Origin: JBOGFI01 sp050743365
GTDB taxonomy: Bacteria; Actinomycetota; Acidimicrobiia; IMCC26256; JACDBD01
NCBI GenBank assembly: GCA_050743365.1
Contig: JBOGFI010000094.1
Location: 1 to 30,812 of the forward strand
Direction: 5' to 3'
DNA: 30,812 bases
Position numbers and translations under genes: made by a program. The notes beneath the pieces were generated by a model, which had not been told where the DNA came from, did not search any database, and saw only the letters and a list, made by a program, of their open reading frames with translations. Shown here piece by piece: positions 7,931-14,604 of the stretch (its first letter is position 1; the number at the start of each line of letters is the position of its first letter).

Positions 7931-8119
7931 TCAGCCCCAGAAGATGCAGGTTGGGTCGTCGTCGATCTCAGCGAGGAGCTCGTCCACGGTGCCGGCTTCG
8001 ATGAAGTCGTAGAGGTGCCAGCGGCCGCTGCGGTCCGCCCAGTACAACCGCCCGAGATGGCTGTCGGGGTTGTAGCCCCTGATGTCGGCCCCTTTCGTCC
8101 CGACCACCCCGAAGACCGG
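7931..8119 (-). pseudogene. Truncated DUF3024 gene (C-terminal half)
   Basis: The minus-strand frame from 8119 to the TGA at 7931-7933 encodes about 60 residues that match the end of the DUF3024 family: GRLYWADRSGRWHLYDF, then VDELLAEIDDDPTCIFWG. DUF3024 proteins are normally about 110 residues, so the first half is missing. An in-frame TGA at 8120-8122 lies immediately upstream, and the gene abuts the stop of the next gene 20 bases away. A GTG at 8107 could start a 58-residue product, but no ribosome site is evident. I read it as a remnant from a deletion in the integrated element. Confidence 0.6.
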
Positions 8120-8140
8120 TCAGAGCAGCCGGCCAACGGG

Positions 8141-8872
8141 TCAGGGCTCGACGAGCGCCTCGGTGCGGGGTCCGTAGACGTAGAACAAGTGCAGGTACGG
8201 CTCCGGGTCGGCCGACCATTCCCAGGCCCGGATCTGCTCCGGACTGCGCCGGCCGGAAAGCGCCCGGAACAGCTCGAACCGATCCGTCCGCGCTGTCGCG
8301 CCCGGCTCGCCTTGGCCGGCCTGATACGTCTCCTCGTCGGTTTCGAACCGCGGCGGTGCGAGCTCCCCCAGCCGCAACCAGATGCCGGCGACATAGGTGG
8401 ACGTGCCGATGCGCAGCGCCGAGCAGTCGCGTTCGCGTACCAAGCCCAACGCTCCATAGATGTCCTGCTCGTGTACAGCGACGTCGGTGACCAGGACTCT
8501 GTCGACGAACGGCGGCAATCCGGAGGGCAGCGGCTGTTCTCCCCGCAGCATCGCCATCACCGCGGGCGTCAGCTGCTCCCACTCCGTCAGCACGTCACGC
8601 ATGGGCCGGTCCCGGCGTTCTTCGACCATGCGCGCGGTCCAGGCGTTGAGCTTGGCCACCTCGTCCGGCTCGCCCACGGCGGCAAAGAAGCTGCGCGGGA
8701 AGTCGTCGGTCTGGATGGCGGCCAGGTCGCCGGTCAGATGGGCGACCACGTCGTGCACCGTCCAACCGGGAGCCGCCGGGACCGGTCGGTCCTGATCGGC
8801 CTCGCTCAGCGAGCCGACGAAATCGGAGACGCGCCGGCGCGTCTCGTCATAGACACCGGAGAGGTCAGCCAC
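8141..8872 (-). CDS. Maleylpyruvate isomerase-family mycothiol-type protein
   Basis: The 243-residue protein has a DinB-like N-terminal bundle (AAPGWTVHDVVAHLTGD, about 33-49) and a family-typical middle (VDRVLVTDVAVHEQDIYGALG, with His in AVHEQD). A C-terminal region follows (RTDRFELFRALSGRRSPEQI), as in MDMPI-type proteins. Such proteins use mycothiol or a metal for isomerisation or transfer; the substrate is not known. It starts with GTG at 8872, nine bases after a small ORF on the same strand. This is the second of three members of this superfamily in the accessory region. Confidence 0.85.
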   Translation of the reverse strand: MADLSGVYDETRRRVSDFVGSLSEADQDRPVPAAPGWTVHDVVAHLTGDLAAIQTDDFPRSFFAAVGEPDEVAKLNAWTARMVEERRDRPMRDVLTEWEQLTPAVMAMLRGEQPLPSGLPPFVDRVLVTDVAVHEQDIYGALGLVRERDCSALRIGTSTYVAGIWLRLGELAPPRFETDEETYQAGQGEPGATARTDRFELFRALSGRRSPEQIRAWEWSADPEPYLHLFYVYGPRTEALVEP

Positions 8873-8881
8873 GCGGCCAGG

Positions 8882-9061
8882 CTAGACAGGGTCCACGCGC
8901 ACCGTCGCCACGCGGATCGGCCCACCCGACACGCGCAGGTCGAGCCTCAGGAAGCCGGTGTTGCGGAGCTGGGCGACGCGAACGGGGGACCAGTTCCGAC
9001 AGTCCCGCCAGAGCTTCTCCGCATGCCGACCGGCCCGCTCGGCGCAGGAGGTCGATTGCAT
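8882..9061 (-). CDS. Small 59-residue ORF, unknown
   Basis: This ORF of 60 codons, including stop, runs from ATG 9061 and ends nine bases before the maleylpyruvate isomerase-family gene. Codons have strongly GC-rich third positions, like real genes here. The peptide (RAGRHAEKLWRDCRNWSP, then LRLDLRVSGGPIRVATV) looks protein-like, but I do not recognise it. A stop codon lies in frame just before the ATG, inside the hairpin at 9065-9093. It could be a true small gene or the tail of a gene cut off at the element boundary. Confidence 0.4.
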   Translation of the reverse strand: MQSTSCAERAGRHAEKLWRDCRNWSPVRVAQLRNTGFLRLDLRVSGGPIRVATVRVDPV

Positions 9062-9064
9062 ATC

Positions 9065-9150
9065 GGAGCATCACCTTTTCGAGGTGATGCTCCACCTCGT
9101 CTGCGGCGATGAGAAATGCGCCCTGACCAGGAGTTTGGAGCGGACGACGG
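9065..9150. repeat. Element-end segment B, copy 1, with perfect hairpin
   Basis: GGAGCATCACCT (9065-9076) and AGGTGATGCTCC (9082-9093) form a perfect 12-bp stem with the loop TTTCG. The hairpin and the following ~57 bp, up to the start of the tRNA-derived core, recur in diverged form at 10480-10566. The stem is kept though bases differ. I interpret it as the other arm of the attachment site of this element family; it may also act as a terminator. Confidence 0.55.
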
Positions 9151-9188
9151 GACTCGAACCCGCGACCCTCACCTTGGCAAGGTGATGC
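9136..9188 (-). repeat. att-like core: 3' half of tRNA-Gly(GCC), inner copy
   Basis: This is identical to the outer copy (220-273) over its 53 bp and differs from the intact tRNA gene at one base. It lacks the 5' half, so it is not a functional tRNA. It marks the junction between the two tandem elements. Confidence 0.75.
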
Positions 9189-9196
9189 CGACTTCC

Positions 9197-9304
9197 GCTG
9201 GAGACCGCTGGAGCCGCTGGAGTCGAAGTCGGCGACGTCTGTTCTCCGCTGGAGACCGCTGGAACCGCTGGAGTTGGCTGTAGCGGAATAGCAAGGGAGT
9301 AGCA
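9197..9304. repeat. Arm-site-like repeats beside the inner att core
   Basis: 27-bp repeats at 9197-9223 and 9248-9274 consist of CGCTGGARN units and match those at 282-359. GAATAGCA (9286-9293) and GAGTAGCA (9297-9304) follow, as at 371-390. The preserved order and spacing argue for function as recombinase-binding arms in two related elements. Between 9305 and the next gene I see nothing else. Confidence 0.5.
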
Positions 9305-9569
9305 GCGCGAGGCTGGCGCACCCGTCGGCATCGCCGGGTCCGGAGCACATGTGAGACCCTGCCGCTGAGAGCTCTCCCGGCCAGATTGCGACCTCGCAAG
9401 CCCCGCCGCATGTCGGCGTGTCAGCGGCGGCGTTCTGGCCGGCGTCGGGCCGCCGGGCAGCGATGCGCCGGCCCGTCTCCGCGGATCGCGTCGAGAGCGG
9501 ACGATCCAGGTGGTCGCACCGGAAGCACCGTCGTTGTGTCTGGATCGGACGGTTGGTAGCAAAGACCCC

Positions 9570-10190
9570 GTGGACGTGATGGCGATGGCCCGTGACGAAC
9601 GGACCGAGATGGCCGACTTCCTGGCATCGCTGCGATCGGAGCACTGGGATCACCCGAGTCTCTGTGTGGGGTGGCGTATCCGGGACGTGGCGGCCCACGT
9701 CGTCAGTTACGAGGAGCACGGCGGGGCCGACCTGATCAAGCGGCTGGCGAAGGCCCGCTTTCGTCCCGGTCGACTCAACGAGGTGGCGCTGGCCGAGTAC
9801 GCGGGGCGCGACCCACAGGAGCTGGTGGAGTTCCTGCGGGACCACCTGACGCCGCGAGGTGCCACCGCGCGATTCGGCGGCCGGGTTGGACTGGTCGACG
9901 CCATGATCCATCACCAGGACATGCGCCGGCCGCTCGGCATGGCACGACAGATTCCGGATCAGCGGCTGCGCTGCGCGCTCCCGTTCGCGGTGACTGCTCC
10001 ACCGCTGCGAGGGTTCTGGAATGCCCGCGGCGTCCGACTCATCGCCACTGACCTCGACTGGGCCCGGGGCAGAGGCCCCGAAGCGCGAGGTCCCGGGGAA
10101 GCGGTCCTGATGGTCCTTGCTGGCCGGAGCGGCGTGGCCCGCGACCTCACCGGTCCGGGAGCGTCGATACTTCAGCAGCGGCTCGGGTGA
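9570..10190 (+). CDS. Maleylpyruvate isomerase-family protein (TIGR03083-like)
   Basis: The protein of about 206 residues has the TIGR03083 signature: ERTEMADFLASLRSEHWD, then SLCVGWRIRDVAAHVVSYEE, with later GLVDAMIHHQDMRRPLG holding the His-His-Gln-Asp element. Family members are DinB-like, thiol- or metal-dependent enzymes of unclear substrate. The open frame begins at 9510, but the family start fits GTG 9570 or ATG 9579; no strong ribosome site decides between them. It is the only clear cargo gene of element 2 and is followed by an 8-bp stem hairpin at 10227-10249. Confidence 0.8.
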   Translation: MDVMAMARDERTEMADFLASLRSEHWDHPSLCVGWRIRDVAAHVVSYEEHGGADLIKRLAKARFRPGRLNEVALAEYAGRDPQELVEFLRDHLTPRGATARFGGRVGLVDAMIHHQDMRRPLGMARQIPDQRLRCALPFAVTAPPLRGFWNARGVRLIATDLDWARGRGPEARGPGEAVLMVLAGRSGVARDLTGPGASILQQRLG

Positions 10191-10479
10191 ACGGTCAACA
10201 CAGCACGGCGACCTCATCACCTCGAATGATCAGCCGTCGACGCTGATCAACTCACCAACGACGGTTCTGGCGTCAGCTCACGAGTCACGTGGGTGCACAG
10301 ACATACACGCGTCGCGCACCGAACGACGACCGGAGTGCGCGTCGATACGGCGTTGTGCGCTCTCCCCCACCGTGCTGTTTGAGGGCCGAAGAGCTATGGG
10401 CACCGAGGTGTGAGGTTCCGTTACCCGGACGACGGACTAGGTCCGATACCTGCACGATGCTGAGTGCAGGTTGGAGGCG
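10191..10479. other. Intergenic stretch with two hairpins, no gene
   Basis: No gene is supported between the maleylpyruvate isomerase-like gene and segment B. Besides the hairpin at 10227-10249, CCTGCAC (10449-10455) pairs perfectly with GTGCAGG (10464-10470). Confidence 0.4.
10227..10249 (+). terminator. Hairpin after the TIGR03083-like gene
   Basis: TGATCAGC (10227-10234) and GCTGATCA (10242-10249) form a perfect 8-bp stem with a 7-nt loop, 36 bases after the stop codon. No T-run follows, so intrinsic termination is only possible. Confidence 0.35.
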
Positions 10480-10580
10480 GGAGCATCACTTTCTCCGGGT
10501 GATGCTCCGCCTCGTCCGCGGCAACCAGAGACGCGCTCTGACCAGGAGTTGGAGCGGACGACGGTTGGAGCGGACGACGG
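10480..10580. repeat. Element-end segment B, copy 2, with tandem tRNA 3'-end stubs
   Basis: GGAGCATCAC (10480-10489) and GTGATGCTCC (10499-10508) form a stem equivalent to that at 9065-9093, and the following bases align with 9094-9150. It ends in two exact tandem copies of TTGGAGCGGACGACGG (10549-10564, 10565-10580). These 16-mers carry the last bases of the tRNA-Gly gene. They look like partial attachment cores left by repeated or aberrant recombination. Confidence 0.55.
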
Positions 10581-10608
10581 TATCTGAGTTCAGGACATGG
10601 TTCACAGC

Positions 10609-11844
10609 TGTCTCGGGACATCGTGCACACCTCAGGCAGAGGGGGTGCGGGGTGTCGATGGCTCGTCTTGTGGTCACGGCGGTGCTGGTCGAGGGACGCA
10701 GCAAGAGCGGGGTGGCTCGGGACTACGACGTGTCGCGGCGGTGGGTGATCACTTTGGTCCAGCGGTTCCTGGCTGAGGGCGACGCGGGGCTTGAGCCGCG
10801 TTCACGGCGACCGCGTTCGAGCCCGCATCGTGTGAGCGAGGCCGTCGAGGACGAGGTGGTCGAGCTTCGCAAGGAGCTGCGCGATCTGGGTCATGACGAT
10901 GGCGCCCAGACGATCGCCTTCCACCTCGAGAAGCGGCACGGTCACTCACCGGCGGTCTCGACGATCTGGCGGATCCTGAGTCGACGCGGCTTCGTGGTCC
11001 CCCAGCCCCACAAGCGGCCCAAGGGTTCCTATGTCCGCTTCGAGGCCGACCAGCCCAACGAGCGTTGGCAGCTCGACATCACCCATTGGGCCTTGGCGGA
11101 CGGCAGCGACGTCGAGATCCTCAACCTGGTCGACGACCACTCCCGGCTCGCGGTCGGCTCGGACGCCAGGAAGGTATTCAAGGCCAACGATGTCGTCACC
11201 GGCTTCCGCCGGGCGACAGCCCGCTACGGCCAACCGGCCCAGATGCTCTCGGACAACGCCGCCGTGTTCACCGGCATGCCTCGGCGCGGTGGGCGCGTCG
11301 CCCTCGAGATCGAACTGGGCGCGCTCGGCATCGCGTTCGGCCACTCCCGCCCCTACCACCCCCAGACCTGCGGCAAGGTCGAGCGCTTCCACCAGACCCT
11401 GAAGCGGTGGCTGGTGCGCCAACCGAACGCACCGACTTTGCGGGTCCTCCAACGTCAGCTCGACACCTTCCGCGACTACTACAACCAGCGTCGACCGCAC
11501 CGGGCGCTGCGCCGACGCACACCAGCAGAAGCGTTCGCGGCTCGACCCCAAGCTCAGCCGTCCGGCATCGGCATCCATGACGGCCACTGGCGCATCCGCC
11601 AGGACCGAGTGCACGCCGGCGGCGTCATTACGCTGCGCCACAACAGCAAGTTGCACCACATCGGACTCGGCCGGCGCCACGCCGGCGCCCGCGTCCTGGT
11701 CCTCGTGCACGACCTGGACATCCGCGTCCTCGACCAGGCCGGCCACCTCATCCGCGAGCTAACGCTCGACCCGAGCCGCAACTACCAGAGGCAGGCCGGA
11801 TCGTGAAAGATGTCTCGGGACATCTGTGCACGATGTCCCGAGAC
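10609..11844 (+). mobile_element. IS481-like insertion sequence, 1236 bp
   Basis: The element has perfect 21-bp terminal inverted repeats (10609-10629 and 11824-11844) starting TGTCTCGGGACA, and one intact DDE transposase. TGT...ACA ends and size fit the IS481 family. No convincing target duplication is seen: the flanks read TTCACAGC on the left and TCGCAGTG on the right. It sits 6 bp from the CCA end of tRNA-Gly, separating the tRNA from segment B of element 2. Confidence 0.85.
10652..11806 (+). CDS. IS481-family DDE transposase
   Basis: The 384-residue transposase has an N-terminal helix-turn-helix (SGVARDYDVSRRWVITLVQ) and a second HTH-like region before an rve integrase-core domain. The catalytic triad is complete: Asp142 in WQLDITHW, Asp201 in MLSDNAAVF and Glu244 in GKVERFHQTLKRW. 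The NQRRPHRAL motif that follows is typical of IS481/IS3-like enzymes. The open frame begins further upstream, outside the IS. I chose GTG 10652 because it lies inside the left terminal repeat boundary, has a purine-rich AGAGGGGG region upstream and gives the usual family start; ATG 10658 is an alternative. No frameshift or internal stop is present, so it may be active. Confidence 0.9.
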   Translation: MSMARLVVTAVLVEGRSKSGVARDYDVSRRWVITLVQRFLAEGDAGLEPRSRRPRSSPHRVSEAVEDEVVELRKELRDLGHDDGAQTIAFHLEKRHGHSPAVSTIWRILSRRGFVVPQPHKRPKGSYVRFEADQPNERWQLDITHWALADGSDVEILNLVDDHSRLAVGSDARKVFKANDVVTGFRRATARYGQPAQMLSDNAAVFTGMPRRGGRVALEIELGALGIAFGHSRPYHPQTCGKVERFHQTLKRWLVRQPNAPTLRVLQRQLDTFRDYYNQRRPHRALRRRTPAEAFAARPQAQPSGIGIHDGHWRIRQDRVHAGGVITLRHNSKLHHIGLGRRHAGARVLVLVHDLDIRVLDQAGHLIRELTLDPSRNYQRQAGS

Positions 11845-11847
11845 ATC
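11809..11847. repeat. Perfect 16-bp inverted repeat at the IS right end
   Basis: GATGTCTCGGGACATC (11809-11824) is the exact complement of GATGTCCCGAGACATC (11832-11847), leaving the 7-nt loop TGTGCAC. Each arm is itself nearly palindromic. It starts 3 bp after the transposase stop and overlaps the right terminal repeat. It could block readthrough or be a doubled transposase-binding site; the left end lacks the extra copy. Confidence 0.6.
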
Positions 11848-11850
11848 GCA

Positions 11851-11927
11851 GTGGAGCGGACGACGGGATTCGAACCCGCGACCCTCACCTTGGCAAGGTG
11901 ATGCTCTACCAACTGAGCCACGTCCGC
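11851..11927 (-). tRNA. tRNA-Gly (anticodon GCC)
   Basis: On the minus strand the gene starts GCGGACGTGGCTCAGTTGG and folds into a full cloverleaf: acceptor GCGGACG/CGTCCGC, anticodon arm TCACC-TTGCCAA-GGTGA and T-arm GCGGG-TTCGAAT-CCCGT. The anticodon is GCC, so glycine. CCA is encoded (11851-11853). Its 3' half is duplicated at 9136-9188 and 220-273, marking it as an integration site. This is the only intact copy in the window. Confidence 0.97.
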
Positions 11928-11979
11928 GTGAGCCTTCGAGAATAGCGCCGGACCGCCGGCGGTCGTAGCCTCGCCGCCC

Positions 11980-12888
11980 ATGCGCATCGGGATCTTCGGC
12001 GGCGACGTTTCGAGCGGCGGGACCATCGACGACGTGGTGACCTCGGCCCGGACGGCGGCCGACGAGCGCTTCGCCACCTACTGGCTTCCCCAGATCTTCG
12101 GCTTTGACGCCCTCACCGCCCTGGCCGTCATCGGACGGGAGGTACCAGGCATCGAGCTCGGCACCTCGGTGATCCCCACCTATCCCCGCCACCCGATGAT
12201 GCTGGCGGCGCAGGCGCTCACGACCCAGGCGATCTCGGCCGGCCGCCTGGCCCTCGGCATCGGGCTCTCGCACCAGATCGTCATCGAGGGCATGTTCGGC
12301 TACTCGTTCGAGAAGCCGGTGCGGCACATGCGCGAGTACCTCGAGATCCTGCTGCCGCTCATCCAGAAGGGCTCGGTGTCGTTCCAGGGCGAGACGCTCT
12401 CCGCCAACGGCGGGCTCCAGATCCAGGGAGCTACGCCATGTCCTGTGTTGCTCGCAGCTCTCGGACCCAAGATGCTCGAGCTCGCCGGCGGCGTCGCCGA
12501 CGGCACGATCACCTGGGTGACGGGGCCGGCGACGCTCGAGGGGCACACGGTTCCGGTGATCAACGCCGCCGCCGAGCGCGCCGGCCGTCCGGCGCCGCGG
12601 GTGTGCGCGGGCCTGCCGGTGTGTGTGACTGACGACGTCGAGGCCGCGCGCGGGCGGGCAGCGAAGGTGTTCGAGATCTACGGCTCACTGCCGTCGTACC
12701 GGGCGATGCTCGACCGGGAGGGCGCCGAAGGCCCGGCCGACGTCGCGATCGTGGGTGACGAAAAGACGGTAAACGCCTCGATCCAGCGACTCGCCGAGGT
12801 CGGAGCGAGTGATTTCCTCGCCGCCGAGTTCAGTTCGTCGCGCGAGGAGCGCGGGCGCACGCGCGAGCTGCTCCGCTCGCTGATCTGA
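11980..12888 (+). CDS. F420-dependent LLM-class oxidoreductase
   Basis: The 302-residue protein is a luciferase-like TIM barrel of the kind that uses coenzyme F420 in actinobacteria (TIGR03564-like). It begins MRIGIFGGDVSSGGTIDD, with the family's conserved IELGTSVIPTYPRHPMMLA strand and helix and a SAGRLALGIGLSH cofactor-side motif. PVLLAALGPKMLELAG and ADGTITWVTGP complete the barrel. The substrate cannot be told. No Shine-Dalgarno is evident at ATG 11980, so a short or absent leader is possible. It is the first gene of the backbone beyond the tRNA and is followed seven bases later by an alpha/beta hydrolase. Confidence 0.88.
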   Translation: MRIGIFGGDVSSGGTIDDVVTSARTAADERFATYWLPQIFGFDALTALAVIGREVPGIELGTSVIPTYPRHPMMLAAQALTTQAISAGRLALGIGLSHQIVIEGMFGYSFEKPVRHMREYLEILLPLIQKGSVSFQGETLSANGGLQIQGATPCPVLLAALGPKMLELAGGVADGTITWVTGPATLEGHTVPVINAAAERAGRPAPRVCAGLPVCVTDDVEAARGRAAKVFEIYGSLPSYRAMLDREGAEGPADVAIVGDEKTVNASIQRLAEVGASDFLAAEFSSSREERGRTRELLRSLI

Positions 12889-12895
12889 GCGCCCG

Positions 12896-13576
12896 GTGAG
12901 CCAACCCGAGGCGGGGCCGCGCTCACCGTTCGACGCCCTGGGAGCGCTCGCATCGCAAGAAGTCGAGGTCACCGACGCGCTCCGTCACGTCGAGGTGTAC
13001 ACGATGGCGGGGCTGCTGACCCTGCTCTGGCACGGCGAGCCGGATTTCGAGCGGGTCGTCGTGATGTGTGGCGGCGCGATGGGCGGCATGCTCGGTCCCG
13101 CCGGTGGCCTGTACCACGACCTCGGCACTCGCTTCGCGAAGGAAGGCATCGGGACCATCCGGGTGGGCTACCGACAACCGAACGACCTGCGCACGTCCGT
13201 GCACGACCTGGTGGCGGCAGCCGAACTGGCGGCTCGGCACGGTGCCAAACGGTTCGTCACCGTCGGCCATTCGTTCGGCGGTGCGGTCGCGATCCGGGCC
13301 GGCATCGTGCTCGGTGACGACTGCGCCGGCGTCGCGACCCTGTCGACCCAGTCGGGCGGCTGCGAGGACGCCGGACGACTCGGCACAACACCGCTCCTCC
13401 TGCTCCACGGCGAGCGCGACGAGCTGCTGCCGCCGGAGACGAGCTACATGGTGCAGGCGCTGGCGGGAACCGGCGAGGTCGTGATCCTCCCCGGCACCGG
13501 CCACCTTCTCACCGAGGCGGGCGACGAGCTCCGCGACCGGCTGGGCGCCTGGATCCCCGAGCGCTTCGCGCCGTAG
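12896..13576 (+). CDS. Alpha/beta hydrolase
   Basis: The 226-residue hydrolase has the nucleophile elbow GHSFGG (Ser126), an acid candidate Asp175 in HGERDELLPP and the base His203 in GTGHLL. This is a complete catalytic triad in the expected order. It resembles dienelactone hydrolase or small esterase-type enzymes, and no signal peptide is seen, so it is cytoplasmic. GTG 12896 lies seven bases after the preceding stop, so it is probably co-transcribed with the F420 oxidoreductase. The substrate is unknown. It converges on the minus-strand F420 oxidoreductase at 13647, and I see no clear terminator in the 70-bp gap. Confidence 0.85.
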   Translation: MSQPEAGPRSPFDALGALASQEVEVTDALRHVEVYTMAGLLTLLWHGEPDFERVVVMCGGAMGGMLGPAGGLYHDLGTRFAKEGIGTIRVGYRQPNDLRTSVHDLVAAAELAARHGAKRFVTVGHSFGGAVAIRAGIVLGDDCAGVATLSTQSGGCEDAGRLGTTPLLLLHGERDELLPPETSYMVQALAGTGEVVILPGTGHLLTEAGDELRDRLGAWIPERFAP

Positions 13577-13646
13577 AACGCGCGACGGCCGAGCACCTTC
13601 GCACCGTGGTCTCGAGCTCGCCCGACGGCGATGTCGCGACCGCGCC

Positions 13647-14588
13647 TCAGGTCCCGGCCAGGCGCTCCACCACTGGCGCGAACGACTCATACTGGTCGTC
13701 GCCCAGGATGACGTACGACACGCCCCACTCCTCGCGGCGCTGGACGAGGAGGTCGCAGCACTCGTCGGCGGTGCCGACGAGTGCGACGCCGGACTCGAGA
13801 GCGGTGTCGGCGTCGAGACCGAAGCGACCCGCGACCGCCTCGGCGACGCCGCGCCGGTCGTCCGTGATGGCGGCGACGAAATAGCGGATCTGAAGCTCGA
13901 GGTCGTCGAACCGGCTCCCGGCACCCTCGCGGACCCACTCGATCTTCTGCTTGGTCATCGACGCCACGGTGTCCTGCACCGCGTCGGCGCTCACCTCACC
14001 TTTGCGCAGGTTGGGGTTGATGCCGACGATGTCGGCCTCGCGTCCGGCCAGGCCTAACAGCTTCGGTCCCCCGCCCCCGACGAGGATCGGCGGGCGAGGC
14101 TGCTGCGCCGGCTTCGGGATGCCGTCGTAGCCGGTGATGGTGTAGTGCTTGCCCGCGAGCGAGAACGGGCCGTCGCCCCAGGCGCCCTTCATGATCGCCA
14201 GCGCCTCCTCGAGCCGCTCGATGCGCGTACCGGGCCGGTCGTAGGGGAATCCGAGGGCGTCGTAGTCGGTCCTCTGCCAGCCGGCGCCGATCCCGGCCTC
14301 CACGCGCCCCCCCGAGACCACATCGAGCGTGGCGAACTCCTTGGCGACCACGGCCGGGTGCTTGTAGTCGTTGCCGAGGACGAGCGTGCCGACCCGCAGC
14401 GACTCGGTCGCCTCGGCCGCCATCGCGATGCCGACCATGGGCGCGTGCACGGTGTCGAGGAAGTGATCGGGCATGTACAGGCACGAGTACCCGAGGTCCT
14501 CGACCTTGCGCGCCCGCTCGCGCCACTCGCGGCCGGAGCCGGCGCCGCTCGTCTGGACTCCGAAGCGGAACTTGCGGTCATGGGCCAT
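13647..14588 (-). CDS. F420-dependent LLM-class oxidoreductase (TIGR03621-like)
   Basis: The 313-residue luciferase-like TIM barrel has RKFRFGVQTSGAGSGREW at the start, then DLGYSCLYMPDHFLDT, LRVGTLVLGNDYKHPAVVA and GGRVEAGIGAGWQRTDYDA. These match the MSMEG_2516-type F420 subfamily (TIGR03621). It is closely paralogous to the next gene upstream (14605-15549), sharing VGTLVLGNDYKHP and the KHYTIT and PRPPILVGGG-type segments. Only 16 bp separate them, so they form a tandem duplicate in one operon. The substrate is unknown. Confidence 0.88.
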   Translation of the reverse strand: MAHDRKFRFGVQTSGAGSGREWRERARKVEDLGYSCLYMPDHFLDTVHAPMVGIAMAAEATESLRVGTLVLGNDYKHPAVVAKEFATLDVVSGGRVEAGIGAGWQRTDYDALGFPYDRPGTRIERLEEALAIMKGAWGDGPFSLAGKHYTITGYDGIPKPAQQPRPPILVGGGGPKLLGLAGREADIVGINPNLRKGEVSADAVQDTVASMTKQKIEWVREGAGSRFDDLELQIRYFVAAITDDRRGVAEAVAGRFGLDADTALESGVALVGTADECCDLLVQRREEWGVSYVILGDDQYESFAPVVERLAGT

Positions 14589-14604
14589 GACGTCCTTGTC
14601 TCTC

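Larger units (their letters stand above)
220..9188. mobile_element. Putative integrated element 1 at tRNA-Gly, recombinase-less
   Basis: This segment is bounded by directly repeated 53-bp copies of the 3' half of tRNA-Gly(GCC), at 220-273 and 9136-9188. This is the usual footprint of site-specific integration into a tRNA 3' end. Inside the left repeat lie paired 27-bp repeats that look like integrase arm sites. The cargo is a STAND ATPase, cNMP-binding proteins, a thioesterase/HxlR pair and maleylpyruvate isomerase-like genes. I see no tyrosine or serine recombinase, relaxase or replication gene. It therefore resembles a cis-mobilizable remnant rather than an autonomous element. The boundaries are inferred from the repeats; no empty site was compared. 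Confidence 0.5.
9136..11927. mobile_element. Putative integrated element 2 next to tRNA-Gly
   Basis: This segment is bounded by the inner tRNA-Gly 3'-half repeat and the intact tRNA gene. It carries paired 27-bp arm-like repeats at one end and segment B (10480-10580) near the other, now separated from the tRNA by an IS481-like insertion. Only one cargo gene (9570-10190) remains besides the transposase. The similarity of both ends to those of element 1 implies related integrases, but none is encoded here. Confidence 0.45.

Noticed and set aside
8865..10220. 451-residue minus-strand frame through the inner att region
   Set aside because: Crosses repeats, the tRNA fragment and a real plus-strand gene; the Ser/Ser/Gly pieces are translations of the 9-bp repeats.
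10289..10651. N-terminal extension of the transposase upstream of the IS
   Set aside because: It lies outside the left terminal repeat and has no family similarity.
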